DNA of 64,000 bases from Methylobacter sp. (lineage in GTDB: Bacteria > Pseudomonadota > Gammaproteobacteria > Methylococcales > Methylomonadaceae), in assembly GCA_030679035.1 (NCBI GenBank), contig JAUXTH010000149.1, forward strand, positions 62,001-126,000. The letters are read 5' to 3'. Position 1 is the first letter of the stretch; each line of letters starts with the position of its first letter. This document shows positions 36,752 to 46,371 of the stretch, piece after piece. A program made the position numbers and the translations under genes. The notes under the pieces were generated by a model that was given only the letters and a program-made list of their open reading frames with translations, did no database searches and was not told the origin of the DNA.

Positions 36752-37230
36752 GGGTTCTGCTTTCCCCATCGATAGGGAATTCCAGCATCGTCAATTGGCC
36801 GCAAATCGCTTTCGGTAGGGTCATGAGGCAAATCGGCGCAATTTGCCAATAGCGCAGAACTATCCCCCAAGCATGCAAAACCATACCAAAGACCTGGCGG
36901 AATCCGCAACCGCAAGTAGGCATCCGGACGACCAAGCTCCAATTCCTGCAACTGCCCCTTCGTGGCAGAATCTTCGCGATCGTCATATATCACCATCCGG
37001 ATACGCCCGACAGGTACTGCCAGATTCTGGGTCTGGGCGCGATGGCGTTTCCAGGCTTTGATGCCACCGGGCAATACTTCGGAAAAGTAGCACTCCCCGA
37101 AACGTGTAAACTCCGGTGTGTCACTACGCATCATGTGTAACACTGCACCACGATCATCGCATATCTGGCGCAATTCGGTGAGAGTGACGCCTTCTATCTT
37201 CACTCCATTTGCGGTTGCCTTATTTGTCAT
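36748..37230 (-). CDS. RmlC-like dTDP-4-dehydrorhamnose 3,5-epimerase family cupin
   Basis: 160 residues from ATG 37230 (ATGA overlap with the rfbG stop). It follows RmlC: CYFSEVLPGGIKAWKRHRAQTQNLAVPVGRIRMVIYDDRE and the lip region LRIPPGLWYGFACLGD. As the neighbours make CDP-4-keto-6-deoxyglucose, it probably epimerises that intermediate or a later keto sugar rather than dTDP-linked sugars. The usual H-D catalytic dyad is not obvious to me, so activity is unproven. Confidence 0.8.
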   Translation of the reverse strand: MTNKATANGVKIEGVTLTELRQICDDRGAVLHMMRSDTPEFTRFGECYFSEVLPGGIKAWKRHRAQTQNLAVPVGRIRMVIYDDREDSATKGQLQELELGRPDAYLRLRIPPGLWYGFACLGDSSALLANCADLPHDPTESDLRPIDDAGIPYRWGKQNP

Positions 37231-38327
37231 GCCTTGGACCATATGCGGTTTCGTTCAACCCCCAAGCATTCATAAGCTTCGATCTGTTTCAATGTTAAAG
37301 CATACATGTCAGCTTGCTTGCGATAAAACCCTGCATACCAGTCGCCCACCATCTGAATGGTCTCGGCATAATCCAGATTGGCTTCCCATTTCAAATGAAA
37401 TAGTGCCTTGTCACAATTAAGCTTAAGCAAGCCTGCCTCATGGAACGGGATATTGGCAGTGACTCTATAAGCCTGATCAGAGTTTTCAAAACCCCAGTGC
37501 CGGCTCAGCGCTTCCAGCAACTCCACTACAGTGCGACTCTGCTCAGCTCGAGGGCCAAAATTGAAGCTCTCGCCATGCAACTGTGTCTTTTGGACTATCG
37601 CCTGACCAAGCGCAAGATAACCACTCAGAGGCTCTAGCACATGCTGCCAGGGTCGGGTAGCCTGAGGACTCCTAATCTCAACGCTCCGCCCCTCACTCCA
37701 GGCCCGCATGCAATCTACCACAATACGATCTTTTGCCCAATCGCCGCCGCCGATTACATTGCCGGCACGGCCAATTGCAAGACGAACCGGGTGTTCATTC
37801 TGGAAAAATGAATGGAAATAAGACTTAATGACCAGTTCGGCAGCCCCCTTGGATCCACTGTAGATATCTTTACCACCCAAACCATCTGTTTCACGATAGC
37901 CCCATATCCATTCCACATTATCGTAGCATTTGTCACTGGTAATCATCACTGCAACACAAGGCCGCTCCAGCGTCCTCAACGCTTCCAGAATATTCATGGT
38001 GCCTACAACGTTTGTAGTCATGGTTTCAACTGGATTAATGTATGAAGTAGAGACGATGGCCTGAGCTGCAAGATGAAAAACAAAATCCGGTTGTTCCTCT
38101 GCAATGAGGTCGCGCATTGTATCCAAGTCACGGATATCGGCCTGAATATGCCTAATTCGTCCAGCGAGTGCCAGTTCCTCAAACATCGCTGGTTGTGTGG
38201 GGATATCTTTTGAAACGCCAATCACCTCGGCACCCAGTTTCAACAACCAAGTGGTGAGCCAGCTGCCTTTGAAACCTGTGTGTCCCGTCACCAGAACGCG
38301 CCGGCCTTTGTATGTATTTGCAAACAT
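37227..38327 (-). CDS. rfbG: CDP-glucose 4,6-dehydratase
   Basis: 366 residues, full length. VLVTGHTGFKGSWLTTWLLKLGAEVIG is the characteristic RfbG start, FHLAAQAIVSTSYINPVET and TSDKCYDN follow, and YSGSKGAAELV carries the catalytic Tyr/Lys. It makes CDP-4-keto-6-deoxy-D-glucose from CDP-glucose. It lies four bases after rfbF and overlaps the epimerase gene. Confidence 0.95.
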   Translation of the reverse strand: MFANTYKGRRVLVTGHTGFKGSWLTTWLLKLGAEVIGVSKDIPTQPAMFEELALAGRIRHIQADIRDLDTMRDLIAEEQPDFVFHLAAQAIVSTSYINPVETMTTNVVGTMNILEALRTLERPCVAVMITSDKCYDNVEWIWGYRETDGLGGKDIYSGSKGAAELVIKSYFHSFFQNEHPVRLAIGRAGNVIGGGDWAKDRIVVDCMRAWSEGRSVEIRSPQATRPWQHVLEPLSGYLALGQAIVQKTQLHGESFNFGPRAEQSRTVVELLEALSRHWGFENSDQAYRVTANIPFHEAGLLKLNCDKALFHLKWEANLDYAETIQMVGDWYAGFYRKQADMYALTLKQIEAYECLGVERNRIWSKA

Positions 38328-38331
38328 CGTG

Positions 38332-39102
38332 TTAGCCTTTCATCCATGGCGCTTGGCCGCTTTCCCAAAGCGACTGTAACGCATCGCGGTCGCGAATAGT
38401 GTCCATGCACTGCCAGTAACCCGAATGCTCATAAGCCATCAATTGTCCGTCACGCACCAGACTTTCTAGTGGCGATTGCTCCAGCACCGTGGCATCGTTT
38501 TCTAGGTAGTCAAAAATGCTGGGCTCAAATACAAAAAAACCCCCGTTGATCCAACCTTCCCCGGACTGCGGCTTTTCTTTGAAGTTAATCACTTGACTAT
38601 TTCCAATATGCATTCCGCCAAACCGGGCTGAAGGTCGAACAGCCGTCACTGTCGCAATTTTTCCATGAGCACGATGAAAAGCCAGCAACGCCTCCATATC
38701 CACATCGGAAACGCCATCCCCATAAGTCACCATAAATGCGCCTGATGAATGAAGATGCGGCTTCAGTCGCAATAATCGACCACCGGTCATGCTGTTGGCA
38801 CCCGTATCAATCAACGACACATGCCAGTCTTCAGCCATGGGATTCAAGTAATTAACATTGCCTGTTTTCAAATGCACTGTCAGATCACTGAGTCTCGCAT
38901 GGTAATTCAAAAAATAGTCCTTAATCACATCACCCTTGTATCCAAGCGCAAGCGTAAAGTCCCTGAAACCATGCCGTTCATAGCTTTTCATGATATGCCA
39001 GAGTATGGGGCGACCACCAATTTCCACCATGGGTTTTGGCTTGATCTGGGTTTCTTCTGCGAGACGAGTACCCAACCCGCCGCATAGAATTACGGTTTTC
39101 AT
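38332..39102 (-). CDS. rfbF: glucose-1-phosphate cytidylyltransferase
   Basis: 256 residues, typical length. VILCGGLGTRLAEETQIKPKPMVEIGGRPILWHIM is the RfbF/DdhA nucleotidyltransferase start, YGDGVSDVDME the metal-binding region and GEGWINGGFFVFEP the sugar-binding site. It makes CDP-glucose for the adjacent rfbG and starts a five-gene coupled cassette ending with the GT2 at 34647. Confidence 0.96.
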   Translation of the reverse strand: MKTVILCGGLGTRLAEETQIKPKPMVEIGGRPILWHIMKSYERHGFRDFTLALGYKGDVIKDYFLNYHARLSDLTVHLKTGNVNYLNPMAEDWHVSLIDTGANSMTGGRLLRLKPHLHSSGAFMVTYGDGVSDVDMEALLAFHRAHGKIATVTAVRPSARFGGMHIGNSQVINFKEKPQSGEGWINGGFFVFEPSIFDYLENDATVLEQSPLESLVRDGQLMAYEHSGYWQCMDTIRDRDALQSLWESGQAPWMKG

Positions 39103-39132
39103 TTTATAAGACTCGCATACTTGTCATTTCGG

Positions 39133-41220
39133 TTAAAATGTAATTCCCAATATAAACGGCTCAAGGCGCGCCTCGACAAAGGCTACTGATGCTTCTGGCG
39201 TCAAATGGCCTGAATCATAGCTCGTCAAAACCGATTGGTCTGCACCAATACTGACCAAACAGGCATTCGACTGATCACAGAAAAAATCGATCGCTGAAAC
39301 ATATGAGATCATTGGCCCATTAATTATTTGCCGCTTCAATTGCTTATCCACTTCAAAAAATTCCTGCTGCAAATGGGATTGAAGGCGCACTGGCGCTTTT
39401 GGCCAATAATTGTAAGCAATAAGTCTCGGCAAAGTATTCTGCCACTGTGGCACAGGCCCCACCACAATGACATGTCGTGCCCCTAGCCGTAAAACTTCGG
39501 TAAGTAATTGAGACCAATTTGTTGCGGTATGCCCCAACGCTTGCGCAATGATCACTACATCGGGTTTAACTTGCGCGATAGCTTTAAGCGCCAATGAATT
39601 GGCCAGGTTGCAACCGCGCGCCTCATCAGTCTTAAGAGCATTTTGCTCCAGGCTGGCATGACAGGAGCCACTCGTTATCTGCAAAACTTCCAGCTGTTTT
39701 CCATAAGTCATTTGTTTGCGTTGAATAGCATCCAGACCAGATCTTAGGTGCATTGCGTGGGAATCGCCCCAGAGCATCACAACCGGCTTCGCGCTGGCAG
39801 TATAGCAAGAGGGGGCTAACACGGGCTTGACATCGCCACGGCCACCGTAAAAGTTACACTCAGGTCTGTAAGCCGCAACAGTGGCTTGGCGATATGCAGA
39901 CTCCGGGGATTGCATATCATATTTCTTAAGAAATTGACTTCGTCCCTCGCCACCCATCCTCTGTTCCATGACTGTGATTTGCAGTAGCGTACCGATCGGC
40001 AAAATTAGCACTAGAGCAGAGAGCAGTCCCCATGCCTTCTTTTGAAGATTAACCGGTCTGCGTACCCACTTTTCTACTAGCAGGTATGTTGCAATAGCCA
40101 ATATTACAGCCGCTAGTAACGCAAAGCTCTTAACGCCTCGAAGAACAAGCCACGCGGCAATTTCTGTGCTGTTCTCCAAGCCGACAAGACGCGCCATTTC
40201 GGAGAATCGAAACGTCATTACAGAGGGCTCAAGATACCTAGTAATTTTGGCAGACCAAAGCAATGCAGGCCAGTGCCATAAATAAAGCGGGTAACTGATC
40301 AGTCCAACAAATACAACGGGACGGATGGACAAAATATGTTGATTGATCCAAGCAACAGACCCAGCGGAAATCAGCAGTGCTGCGCCCAGCGTAGGTGCAA
40401 TGGCCAGCCATCCTGGGTAAGCCAGCCCATCGGTCAATACTACGATTGATCCGCTGACCAAGGTAAACCCAAGAACTGAAGTGGCATTCCGTATCCAGTT
40501 GATATGTTTCGACGATGCCACCATTTTGCCGAAAACAAGCTCAATAACGTCACCTTGTAATGCCGCCATAGCCAACATAGCACCGACAAGCAATTCCCAA
40601 AATCGCGTAAATGGCAGATAAAACGTTGCTGTCGGATAATGAGCGACTAACGCTATGTTCAAAATAAAAGAAGCAAACGCAACTCCTGCAACTACGCCGA
40701 ATCGTCTATTACTAAATCGCCATATCAATGCCACCAACACAGGCCAAACAATGTAGAACTGCTCTTCAACTCCCAGCGACCACAAATGAAGCAGGGGCTT
40801 TTGCGCATAAACAGCATCAAAATAACCCACGTCTTTCAAAAGCAGAAAGTTATAAAAGAACAAAGAGCCTGCCATGATCTCTTTGCCCAACAGTACATTT
40901 TCATCAGGCAGAAAGAACCACCAACCCATAACCATGGTAGCAAGCAACACTAGGATCAGCGCAGGAAAAATGCGCCTAATGCGTCGGGCGTAGAAATCCC
41001 AATAGCTGAAGATGCCACTATCAATCTCGCGCATGATGATGCTTGAGATGAGAAAGCCCGATATGACAAAGAAGACATCAACACCAACGAATCCGCCTGG
41101 CACTCGCCCGGGGAAAAGATGAAAAACTACGACGGCAGATACGGCAATGGCTCGTAAGCCATCTATGTCGGGGCGATATGAGATACTTCTGTGCGCCCCG
41201 TTATTGTCGGCATTAATCAT
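39133..41220 (-). CDS. OafA/YrhL-type acyltransferase with C-terminal SGNH domain
   Basis: 695 residues. The N-terminal acyltransferase-3 domain (about 1-400, ten or so membrane helices) begins SYRPDIDGLRAIAVSAVVVFH and has FFVISGFLIS and LLHLWSLGVEEQFYIVWP. The C-terminal periplasmic domain has MLWGDSHAMHLRSGLD, an SGNH serine motif, and DSGHLTPEASVAF near the end with Asp/His. Such fusions O-acetylate LPS or capsule sugars in the periplasm. It is not overlapped with neighbours. Confidence 0.93.
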   Translation of the reverse strand: MINADNNGAHRSISYRPDIDGLRAIAVSAVVVFHLFPGRVPGGFVGVDVFFVISGFLISSIIMREIDSGIFSYWDFYARRIRRIFPALILVLLATMVMGWWFFLPDENVLLGKEIMAGSLFFYNFLLLKDVGYFDAVYAQKPLLHLWSLGVEEQFYIVWPVLVALIWRFSNRRFGVVAGVAFASFILNIALVAHYPTATFYLPFTRFWELLVGAMLAMAALQGDVIELVFGKMVASSKHINWIRNATSVLGFTLVSGSIVVLTDGLAYPGWLAIAPTLGAALLISAGSVAWINQHILSIRPVVFVGLISYPLYLWHWPALLWSAKITRYLEPSVMTFRFSEMARLVGLENSTEIAAWLVLRGVKSFALLAAVILAIATYLLVEKWVRRPVNLQKKAWGLLSALVLILPIGTLLQITVMEQRMGGEGRSQFLKKYDMQSPESAYRQATVAAYRPECNFYGGRGDVKPVLAPSCYTASAKPVVMLWGDSHAMHLRSGLDAIQRKQMTYGKQLEVLQITSGSCHASLEQNALKTDEARGCNLANSLALKAIAQVKPDVVIIAQALGHTATNWSQLLTEVLRLGARHVIVVGPVPQWQNTLPRLIAYNYWPKAPVRLQSHLQQEFFEVDKQLKRQIINGPMISYVSAIDFFCDQSNACLVSIGADQSVLTSYDSGHLTPEASVAFVEARLEPFILGITF

Positions 41221-41260
41221 GCCCGCTAAAAACCAGATAATTCATATAGCCATGCATTCC

Positions 41261-42154
41261 TCAATCAGGCGACTGAGACTTCCGACTTAGTTCCATGACA
41301 TCAAAACGCAACTCGACGCCTTTTTGAGAGCACGCATCAACGATTGCAGGATCATCATAGTGGCTTCTTTTCCAACGCTCTCGGTTGGACGAGTCCTCAG
41401 CGCGATTTTTGATGTAACCTTCCAAACATTCTGACGGTGCGCCGAATGCCCCAAAGAGTATTGACCGCGGCCCATCATACGGAAGGGCCCACGCCTTTGG
41501 AATATATTTTTCAAAACGAGGGTTTATGCAAAGTTTCGGGAACATTTTGAGCCGGACAGCATGACCACTATGAATTGTGCGAAGACTCCAGATGGCTAAA
41601 TCGCCTGCCTCAGTATCGAGATTTATCGATCGTCCCAACCGAAACGAGGCAAGTTTCAGGAAACCATGCGGATTAGGGGAAAACAATCTTTTCAAACTGC
41701 TTCGCCCAATAAAAACGTGCTTATGTGAGCCGCGACGAACTTTTAACCCGCCGCTGTGACTGACGTGATCCTGCATGTAAACGCCGAGACGCACGATAGG
41801 GTATTCCGTACTGGAGGGATCCTCGAAATCATCCAATGAGTCCTTATGGTACCCTCTCGATCCCTCGCCGAGGTCATAACGATAGCTGCTGTCACCAAAA
41901 TAAACAATTCGCGGTCCGAGGATAACTTTCACAGCATCAAGTATTCGGTCATCCAGCAAGATTGAACGTAGCGAAACCTCACTGAGTGCATCCCCCTGCA
42001 AGGATACGGCCTCAGCATCTGAGGTCGCTAAGTTAGCAATCCTACTTTTGAAGTCAGCTATTTCGGCACTGTCAAAGACTTTCTTCAGCAATATGTAACC
42101 GTCTCTTTGATAGTTTGCCAAAACTTCGGCTGTATCCATTTCGTTTATTGTCAT
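41261..42154 (-). CDS. phytanoyl-CoA dioxygenase (PhyH) family protein
   Basis: 297 residues from ATG 42154, which has an AGGTG ribosome site. The frame extends to 42199. GYILLKKVFDSAEI at the N-terminus, YHKDSLDD (H and D as Fe(II) ligands), SGGLKVRRGSHKH and the distal IHSGHAVRL with the third ligand histidine are those of Fe(II)/2-oxoglutarate oxygenases. It could hydroxylate or oxidise a sugar or lipid intermediate. The substrate is unknown and such genes are uncommon in O-antigen loci. Confidence 0.8.
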   Translation of the reverse strand: MTINEMDTAEVLANYQRDGYILLKKVFDSAEIADFKSRIANLATSDAEAVSLQGDALSEVSLRSILLDDRILDAVKVILGPRIVYFGDSSYRYDLGEGSRGYHKDSLDDFEDPSSTEYPIVRLGVYMQDHVSHSGGLKVRRGSHKHVFIGRSSLKRLFSPNPHGFLKLASFRLGRSINLDTEAGDLAIWSLRTIHSGHAVRLKMFPKLCINPRFEKYIPKAWALPYDGPRSILFGAFGAPSECLEGYIKNRAEDSSNRERWKRSHYDDPAIVDACSQKGVELRFDVMELSRKSQSPD

Positions 42155-42425
42155 ATTACACCTGATTTTATGAGGCTGCGGAAGAGCTTGCCGCAACATT
42201 TAATATTTAACAGAAACTTTAGCAGCTCCATATTGTGTTGGAACTCACTATCAAATCCTACCCGTGCTCGCCGCCAATCTACTTTTTTATACCTGTGCTC
42301 AAATTCCATGCGGGAGTGATATCCTTGTTAAGTTAAGAGCAACGATAGAAAAATATCAAAAGTTATTACACTCCCTTTCGTCAAATAACTCATTTGCAAA
42401 TATATCACATAATAAGCCTAATAAA

Positions 42426-42971
42426 TTACGGTTTTTCAAGAACGAGTTGCAAATCCTGGATCAGGTTGGAGATAAAATAATTTCCAATTAACCCCACCAC
42501 CCTTTTGCTCAATGTTCGGCTGACAGCAATTTCACCAATGCCTGGCAGCCCAAAATATGGACTAAAAGGCACCAAAATAAATTTCTCTTCGACCACCTTG
42601 AAGCGCGCCGGCGTGTAATAGGGCCGTTCTTTACAGTAGACAGATCCCGGATCAAAAAAACGGAAGGTAACCTCATGGAAGCCGCGTTTGTGTGTTGGAT
42701 CAGCATAAGCGCACCAGCTATTCCAATAGGGCACACTGACACGACAACGCCCACCCGGAGCGAGTATTCTGAACAGCTCTTCCATGGCCTTCATAAAATC
42801 ATCCAGATGTTCCAGCACATCGTACATCTTGATTTCATCAATTGTTCCATCAGCCCAAGGCCATGGGTATTGATTGAGGTTATGGACAACATCGACCCCC
42901 GGCAGGGCAACTAGATCATGATTGACGTAGCCCGCAAGGATATCGGAACCAGCGCCCAAATTCACTTTCAC
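42426..42971 (-). CDS. small class I SAM-dependent methyltransferase
   Basis: About 181 residues. VNLGAGSDILAGYVNHD is a compact motif I, YDVLEHLDDFMKAMEELFRILAPGGRCRVSVP contains motifs II-IV. A GTG at 42971 has an ideally spaced GGAG. A TTG at 42977 overlapping the GT4 stop is the alternative. It is probably a sugar O-methyltransferase coupled to the GT4 gene. Confidence 0.82.
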   Translation of the reverse strand: MKVNLGAGSDILAGYVNHDLVALPGVDVVHNLNQYPWPWADGTIDEIKMYDVLEHLDDFMKAMEELFRILAPGGRCRVSVPYWNSWCAYADPTHKRGFHEVTFRFFDPGSVYCKERPYYTPARFKVVEEKFILVPFSPYFGLPGIGEIAVSRTLSKRVVGLIGNYFISNLIQDLQLVLEKP

Positions 42972-42973
42972 TT

Positions 42974-44179
42974 TCAAACTCCTGATGTCAATAACAGACG
43001 ATGAAATCTTTGCGCCATTACCTTACCGCTAAATTTACCGATATGCAGCAGAGCCCTAGCAGCCCTTTGCCGAGTTTCTTCGCTATTTGCCATGACCTGC
43101 AACAATGCTTCCGCAACCTCATCCGGCGCTTCAGGAGGCACCATAACCGCAATCTCTTTTGATACAAATTCCGGCACTGCGCCTACCATGGTTGTCAGAA
43201 CCGGGGTGCCTACCCACATCGCTTCGGCAATGGTCAAGCCGAAGCCCTCGAAATCCTTAGTGAGCATAGCTAGCAGATCGAACTGGCGCATCAGCATACT
43301 CGCACTTCCTCCAATATAACCTGCGAATCGCACCTGAGATACAACCCCTGTTTTAAGCGCGATAGCTTTAAGGCGCGCCATCTCTTCAGGCTCGCCCCCC
43401 CCTATGAATACTGCAACCACCTTAGTCAATCTCTCCGGCGGCAATTCACCCAGCGCTAGAATCAGGTCTTCTTGACCCTTGTAACGTTCCAATCGGCCAA
43501 CCATGCCAACCACAAAACTATCAACCGGGATATCCAAGTGTGCGCGCAAATCGATCTGCAATTCTTCGATCTCCAAAGAAACATCAATACCATTGTGAAC
43601 CACGCGTATTGGGTTTCTTACAGTGTAGAAACCGCGCTGCTCTATCAATGTTGATCGAGTTGCACGCGATACAGCCACCAGATCTGTAGCCCATTTCTGC
43701 ACACCCAAATCAATCAAAGATTCAACACTAAAACGCAATGCAGCGCGCGTGATGGCAGCATGATGCACGAGCAACATTCTGATACGAAAACCCAAAGCCG
43801 CACCAGACCAAAGCACGGCTAGACTACCCCAGGCCCCCGGATAGCCACCGTTGTCTGAGAGCAGGGCATCAAAATGTCCATGACTCGCAAGCAAGCGTTG
43901 CGCCCGCCGTTTCATCAATATGAAACGTAGTGGCAGAGAAAAATGACGAACAACTCTTGCAAACAAGGAAAATTGCAAACTTGACGGCATAGAGAATGGC
44001 ACCACGCTCACCATCTTGAGTTGTTCTAGGGCGGGAGAAATGCGCATCATTCCCTGATTATCACTGTTAAAAAAAATCACGAACTGATCGTTCTTGTCAG
44101 GCCAGTTACGCAAGAGTGTGAGTAAATGGGTGTCCACCCCGCCCCAGGAATCCTGTTCCCACCATATGGCTATTCTCAT
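42974..44179 (-). CDS. glycosyltransferase family 4
   Basis: 401 residues. RIAIWWEQDSWGGVDTHLLTLL at the N-terminus, VHNGIDVSLEIEE, VGMVGRLERYKGQEDLILAL and the donor-site KDFEGFGLTIAEAMWVGTPVL (E-x7-E) are GT-B features. It is coupled by ATGA to the acetyltransferase upstream and overlaps the methyltransferase downstream by a few bases. These three probably build and decorate one residue. Confidence 0.9.
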   Translation of the reverse strand: MRIAIWWEQDSWGGVDTHLLTLLRNWPDKNDQFVIFFNSDNQGMMRISPALEQLKMVSVVPFSMPSSLQFSLFARVVRHFSLPLRFILMKRRAQRLLASHGHFDALLSDNGGYPGAWGSLAVLWSGAALGFRIRMLLVHHAAITRAALRFSVESLIDLGVQKWATDLVAVSRATRSTLIEQRGFYTVRNPIRVVHNGIDVSLEIEELQIDLRAHLDIPVDSFVVGMVGRLERYKGQEDLILALGELPPERLTKVVAVFIGGGEPEEMARLKAIALKTGVVSQVRFAGYIGGSASMLMRQFDLLAMLTKDFEGFGLTIAEAMWVGTPVLTTMVGAVPEFVSKEIAVMVPPEAPDEVAEALLQVMANSEETRQRAARALLHIGKFSGKVMAQRFHRLLLTSGV

Positions 44180-44820
44180 TGCGTCACCTTGGCAGACGGC
44201 AACCGACTGCCTATAGTCTTAGCCGGCACGCCGCCGACAATTTCAAACGGTTGTACATCTTTCACTACCACCGCATGTGCGGCGATGATTGCACCCCGCC
44301 CTATCGTTACACCACGCAAGATGGTGGCATTGGCGCCAATCCATACATCGTCCCCTACAGCGATTGGAAAAGAGCGCTCACCCTGTTCCATCATGGGTAC
44401 TGAAAGATCTGAATATTCATGATCCGCAGTGCGAAATGAAACATTATCGGCTATCATCACATAATTACCCAAAGTAAGATCGCAGGTCAGCCCAAAAATC
44501 ACCCCGCCATTAATGCTGCAATTATCCCCAATAGTTAATCGGCCACGCCCCCGTATGCTGACATTGGGATAAATAATCACTGAGCACCCCATACTCACAG
44601 TGAGGGGACTGCGATAGTCCGGGTCAAACTCTGGCGTCCCTACAAACCGAACGCTTTCGCCTACTCGTTCGAAATAATGTCCGTAACGCAGCAAGGTCCA
44701 TAGAGTGACAATCGCAACACGAAATGAGTACCAAAGTCGCTCTACCTCTTGGCTGCGAACACCCACACCAACACGCAATATCGCAACCAGCTTTATCAAA
44801 CTTCCAAGAAGGAATCTCAC
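44176..44820 (-). CDS. LbH-fold sugar O-acetyltransferase
   Basis: 214 residues from a GTG with a good GGAG site. Hexapeptide repeats run through IGDNCSINGGVIFGLTCDLTLGNYVMIADNVSF, then ADHEYSDLS, DDVWIGANATILRGVTIGRGAIIAAHAVV and the ending FEIVGGVPAKTIG. This is the WcaF/maltose-acetyltransferase-like family, transferring acetyl from acetyl-CoA. Confidence 0.87.
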   Translation of the reverse strand: MRFLLGSLIKLVAILRVGVGVRSQEVERLWYSFRVAIVTLWTLLRYGHYFERVGESVRFVGTPEFDPDYRSPLTVSMGCSVIIYPNVSIRGRGRLTIGDNCSINGGVIFGLTCDLTLGNYVMIADNVSFRTADHEYSDLSVPMMEQGERSFPIAVGDDVWIGANATILRGVTIGRGAIIAAHAVVVKDVQPFEIVGGVPAKTIGSRLPSAKVTQ

Positions 44821-44896
44821 AAATAAGCTCCAGATTCAACAGCCTGTTCAGCGATCAGCATTTGATGGTGATAGCCTGACCGTGACGAATATTGTT

Positions 44897-45655
44897 TCAG
44901 ACCGGTGCCTGCATTTTCATGAGCTGCTCGACTTTGATCAAATCTTCCGGCGTATCGACAGCATAAGAACTATGCTGAGTCGGCACCATGTGTACTTTTA
45001 AGCCATGCTCAAGAACACGCATCATGTCAACTGATTCTGCAATCTCTAAAGGGGTAGGTGCCAGACTGGTATATTGCAGCAAAAAATCCCGGCGAAAAGG
45101 GATAATGCAGACTTGCTTGCCCATGGGTACCTCCAGCATCTTGGAGCGTGTAGGAATCGGTTCCCGTGAAAAATACAGCGCATTGTTTTTCAGGTCACAT
45201 ACCACTTTGATGCAATTACGGTCTTCAAATTCCGTAGTGGACTCGATTCTGCCCAGCAGATTAACGATCTGGAGATCAGGATTTTCCAGCATGGGATTGA
45301 CCGCTTCAGAAATCATGTCTGGGTGGATCATCGGCTCATCACCTTGAACCATAACCACGATGTCATAGCGCGTACCGTTGGCTTGTTCCAGCTTAAGCAA
45401 CGCTTCAGCACAACGATCCGAAGCGCGCTCATGCTCATTACTGGTCATCACGGCGACCCCGCCAATGGATTCTATGTAGTCATAGATTTCCTTGTCGCAG
45501 GTAGCCACTGCCACCAAGTCCAAAGAGGATGACTGTGCCACTCGCTCATAAACGTGTCCAATCATAGGCTTACCAAGGATCGGAGCCATCGGTTTGCCGT
45601 GGAAGCGACTGCTGCCCATACGTGCAGGGATAAGTGCGAGGATTTGCGTTGCCAT
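44897..45655 (-). CDS. KdsB-like CMP-ulosonate cytidylyltransferase
   Basis: 252 residues. LALIPARMGSSRFHGKPMAPILGKPMIGHVYERV is the KdsB/acylneuraminate cytidylyltransferase start in its KdsB form (GSSR...GKP), and VMVQGDEPMIHPDM holds the metal-binding Asp. It should couple CMP to a 3-deoxy-2-ulosonic acid. Differences from housekeeping KdsB and the company of an HpaI-type aldolase suggest a special ulosonate. It lies two bases after the SDR gene. Start fragments of a second such gene lie at 49359-49448. Confidence 0.88.
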   Translation of the reverse strand: MATQILALIPARMGSSRFHGKPMAPILGKPMIGHVYERVAQSSSLDLVAVATCDKEIYDYIESIGGVAVMTSNEHERASDRCAEALLKLEQANGTRYDIVVMVQGDEPMIHPDMISEAVNPMLENPDLQIVNLLGRIESTTEFEDRNCIKVVCDLKNNALYFSREPIPTRSKMLEVPMGKQVCIIPFRRDFLLQYTSLAPTPLEIAESVDMMRVLEHGLKVHMVPTQHSSYAVDTPEDLIKVEQLMKMQAPV

Positions 45656-45657
45656 TG

Positions 45658-46371
45658 TTATTCACCACCTGAAACTGAAATTACCTGACCAGTAATATAA
45701 GAATTAATATCCGACCCAAAAAACCCAACAGCCTTAGCCACCTCGTCTGCAGACGCCATACGCTGCATGGGTATCAACCTAATACGGTTGATCATATTTT
45801 TTGATGGGTCCGAACCGTGCAAACGGGTATTTGTCACACCCACTCTTAACACATTAACCAAAACGCCTTTTGACGCCCAATCCTTGTAATCAGAAGGCAA
45901 AAACTCAAGGGCATGCTTGCTTAATGAATAACCAAAACTTTCCTTTCCTCCACCAAACTTCACTCCTATACTCCCAAGATGGACAATCCGCCCCCATCCT
46001 CGTTTAGCCATCGCAGGCACCATGTCCCGCATTAACAATAAACCGGGCAAGGTATTAACAGAGAAATGCTCAAGAATATTGTTAGCGGTTATATCTGAGA
46101 ACTTAAGCGGATTTAGAGTAGCCACACAATTTATCATGCTATCACAAGCAAGATACTGATCTTTAAACTTGGCTAGAATCCGTTCCAGATTAGCCGTATC
46201 TGCAAAATCGATTCTTAACAACTCAATCGCGCCAGAGTTTTGCTCAGCAAGCTCAGCAAGCTCGGGGCGCATGGTTCTGTAATGGGCCAAAACATCCCAC
46301 CCTTCAGACAGGTAATAGCGACATACAGCCAAACCAATGTCAGAGCTTGCGCCAATGACAAACACCCTCAT
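45658..46371 (-). CDS. classical SDR oxidoreductase
   Basis: 237 residues, FabG-sized. VIGASSDIGLAV (cofactor motif), NCVATLN, GSIGVKFGGG and YSLSKHALE (Tyr/Lys active site) are present and the end ITGQVISVSGGE is typical. It overlaps the radical SAM gene upstream by ATGA and is two bases from the KdsB-like gene. It probably oxidises or reduces the sugar acid of that pathway. Confidence 0.88.
   Translation of the reverse strand: MRVFVIGASSDIGLAVCRYYLSEGWDVLAHYRTMRPELAELAEQNSGAIELLRIDFADTANLERILAKFKDQYLACDSMINCVATLNPLKFSDITANNILEHFSVNTLPGLLLMRDMVPAMAKRGWGRIVHLGSIGVKFGGGKESFGYSLSKHALEFLPSDYKDWASKGVLVNVLRVGVTNTRLHGSDPSKNMINRIRLIPMQRMASADEVAKAVGFFGSDINSYITGQVISVSGGE

Noticed and set aside
44897-45655. 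Could the cytidylyltransferase be PseF for pseudaminic acid?
   Set aside because: Its start (PARMGSSRFHGKP) is the KdsB form, not the PARGGSKRIP form of PseF/NeuA, and it lies 15 kb from the pse genes.
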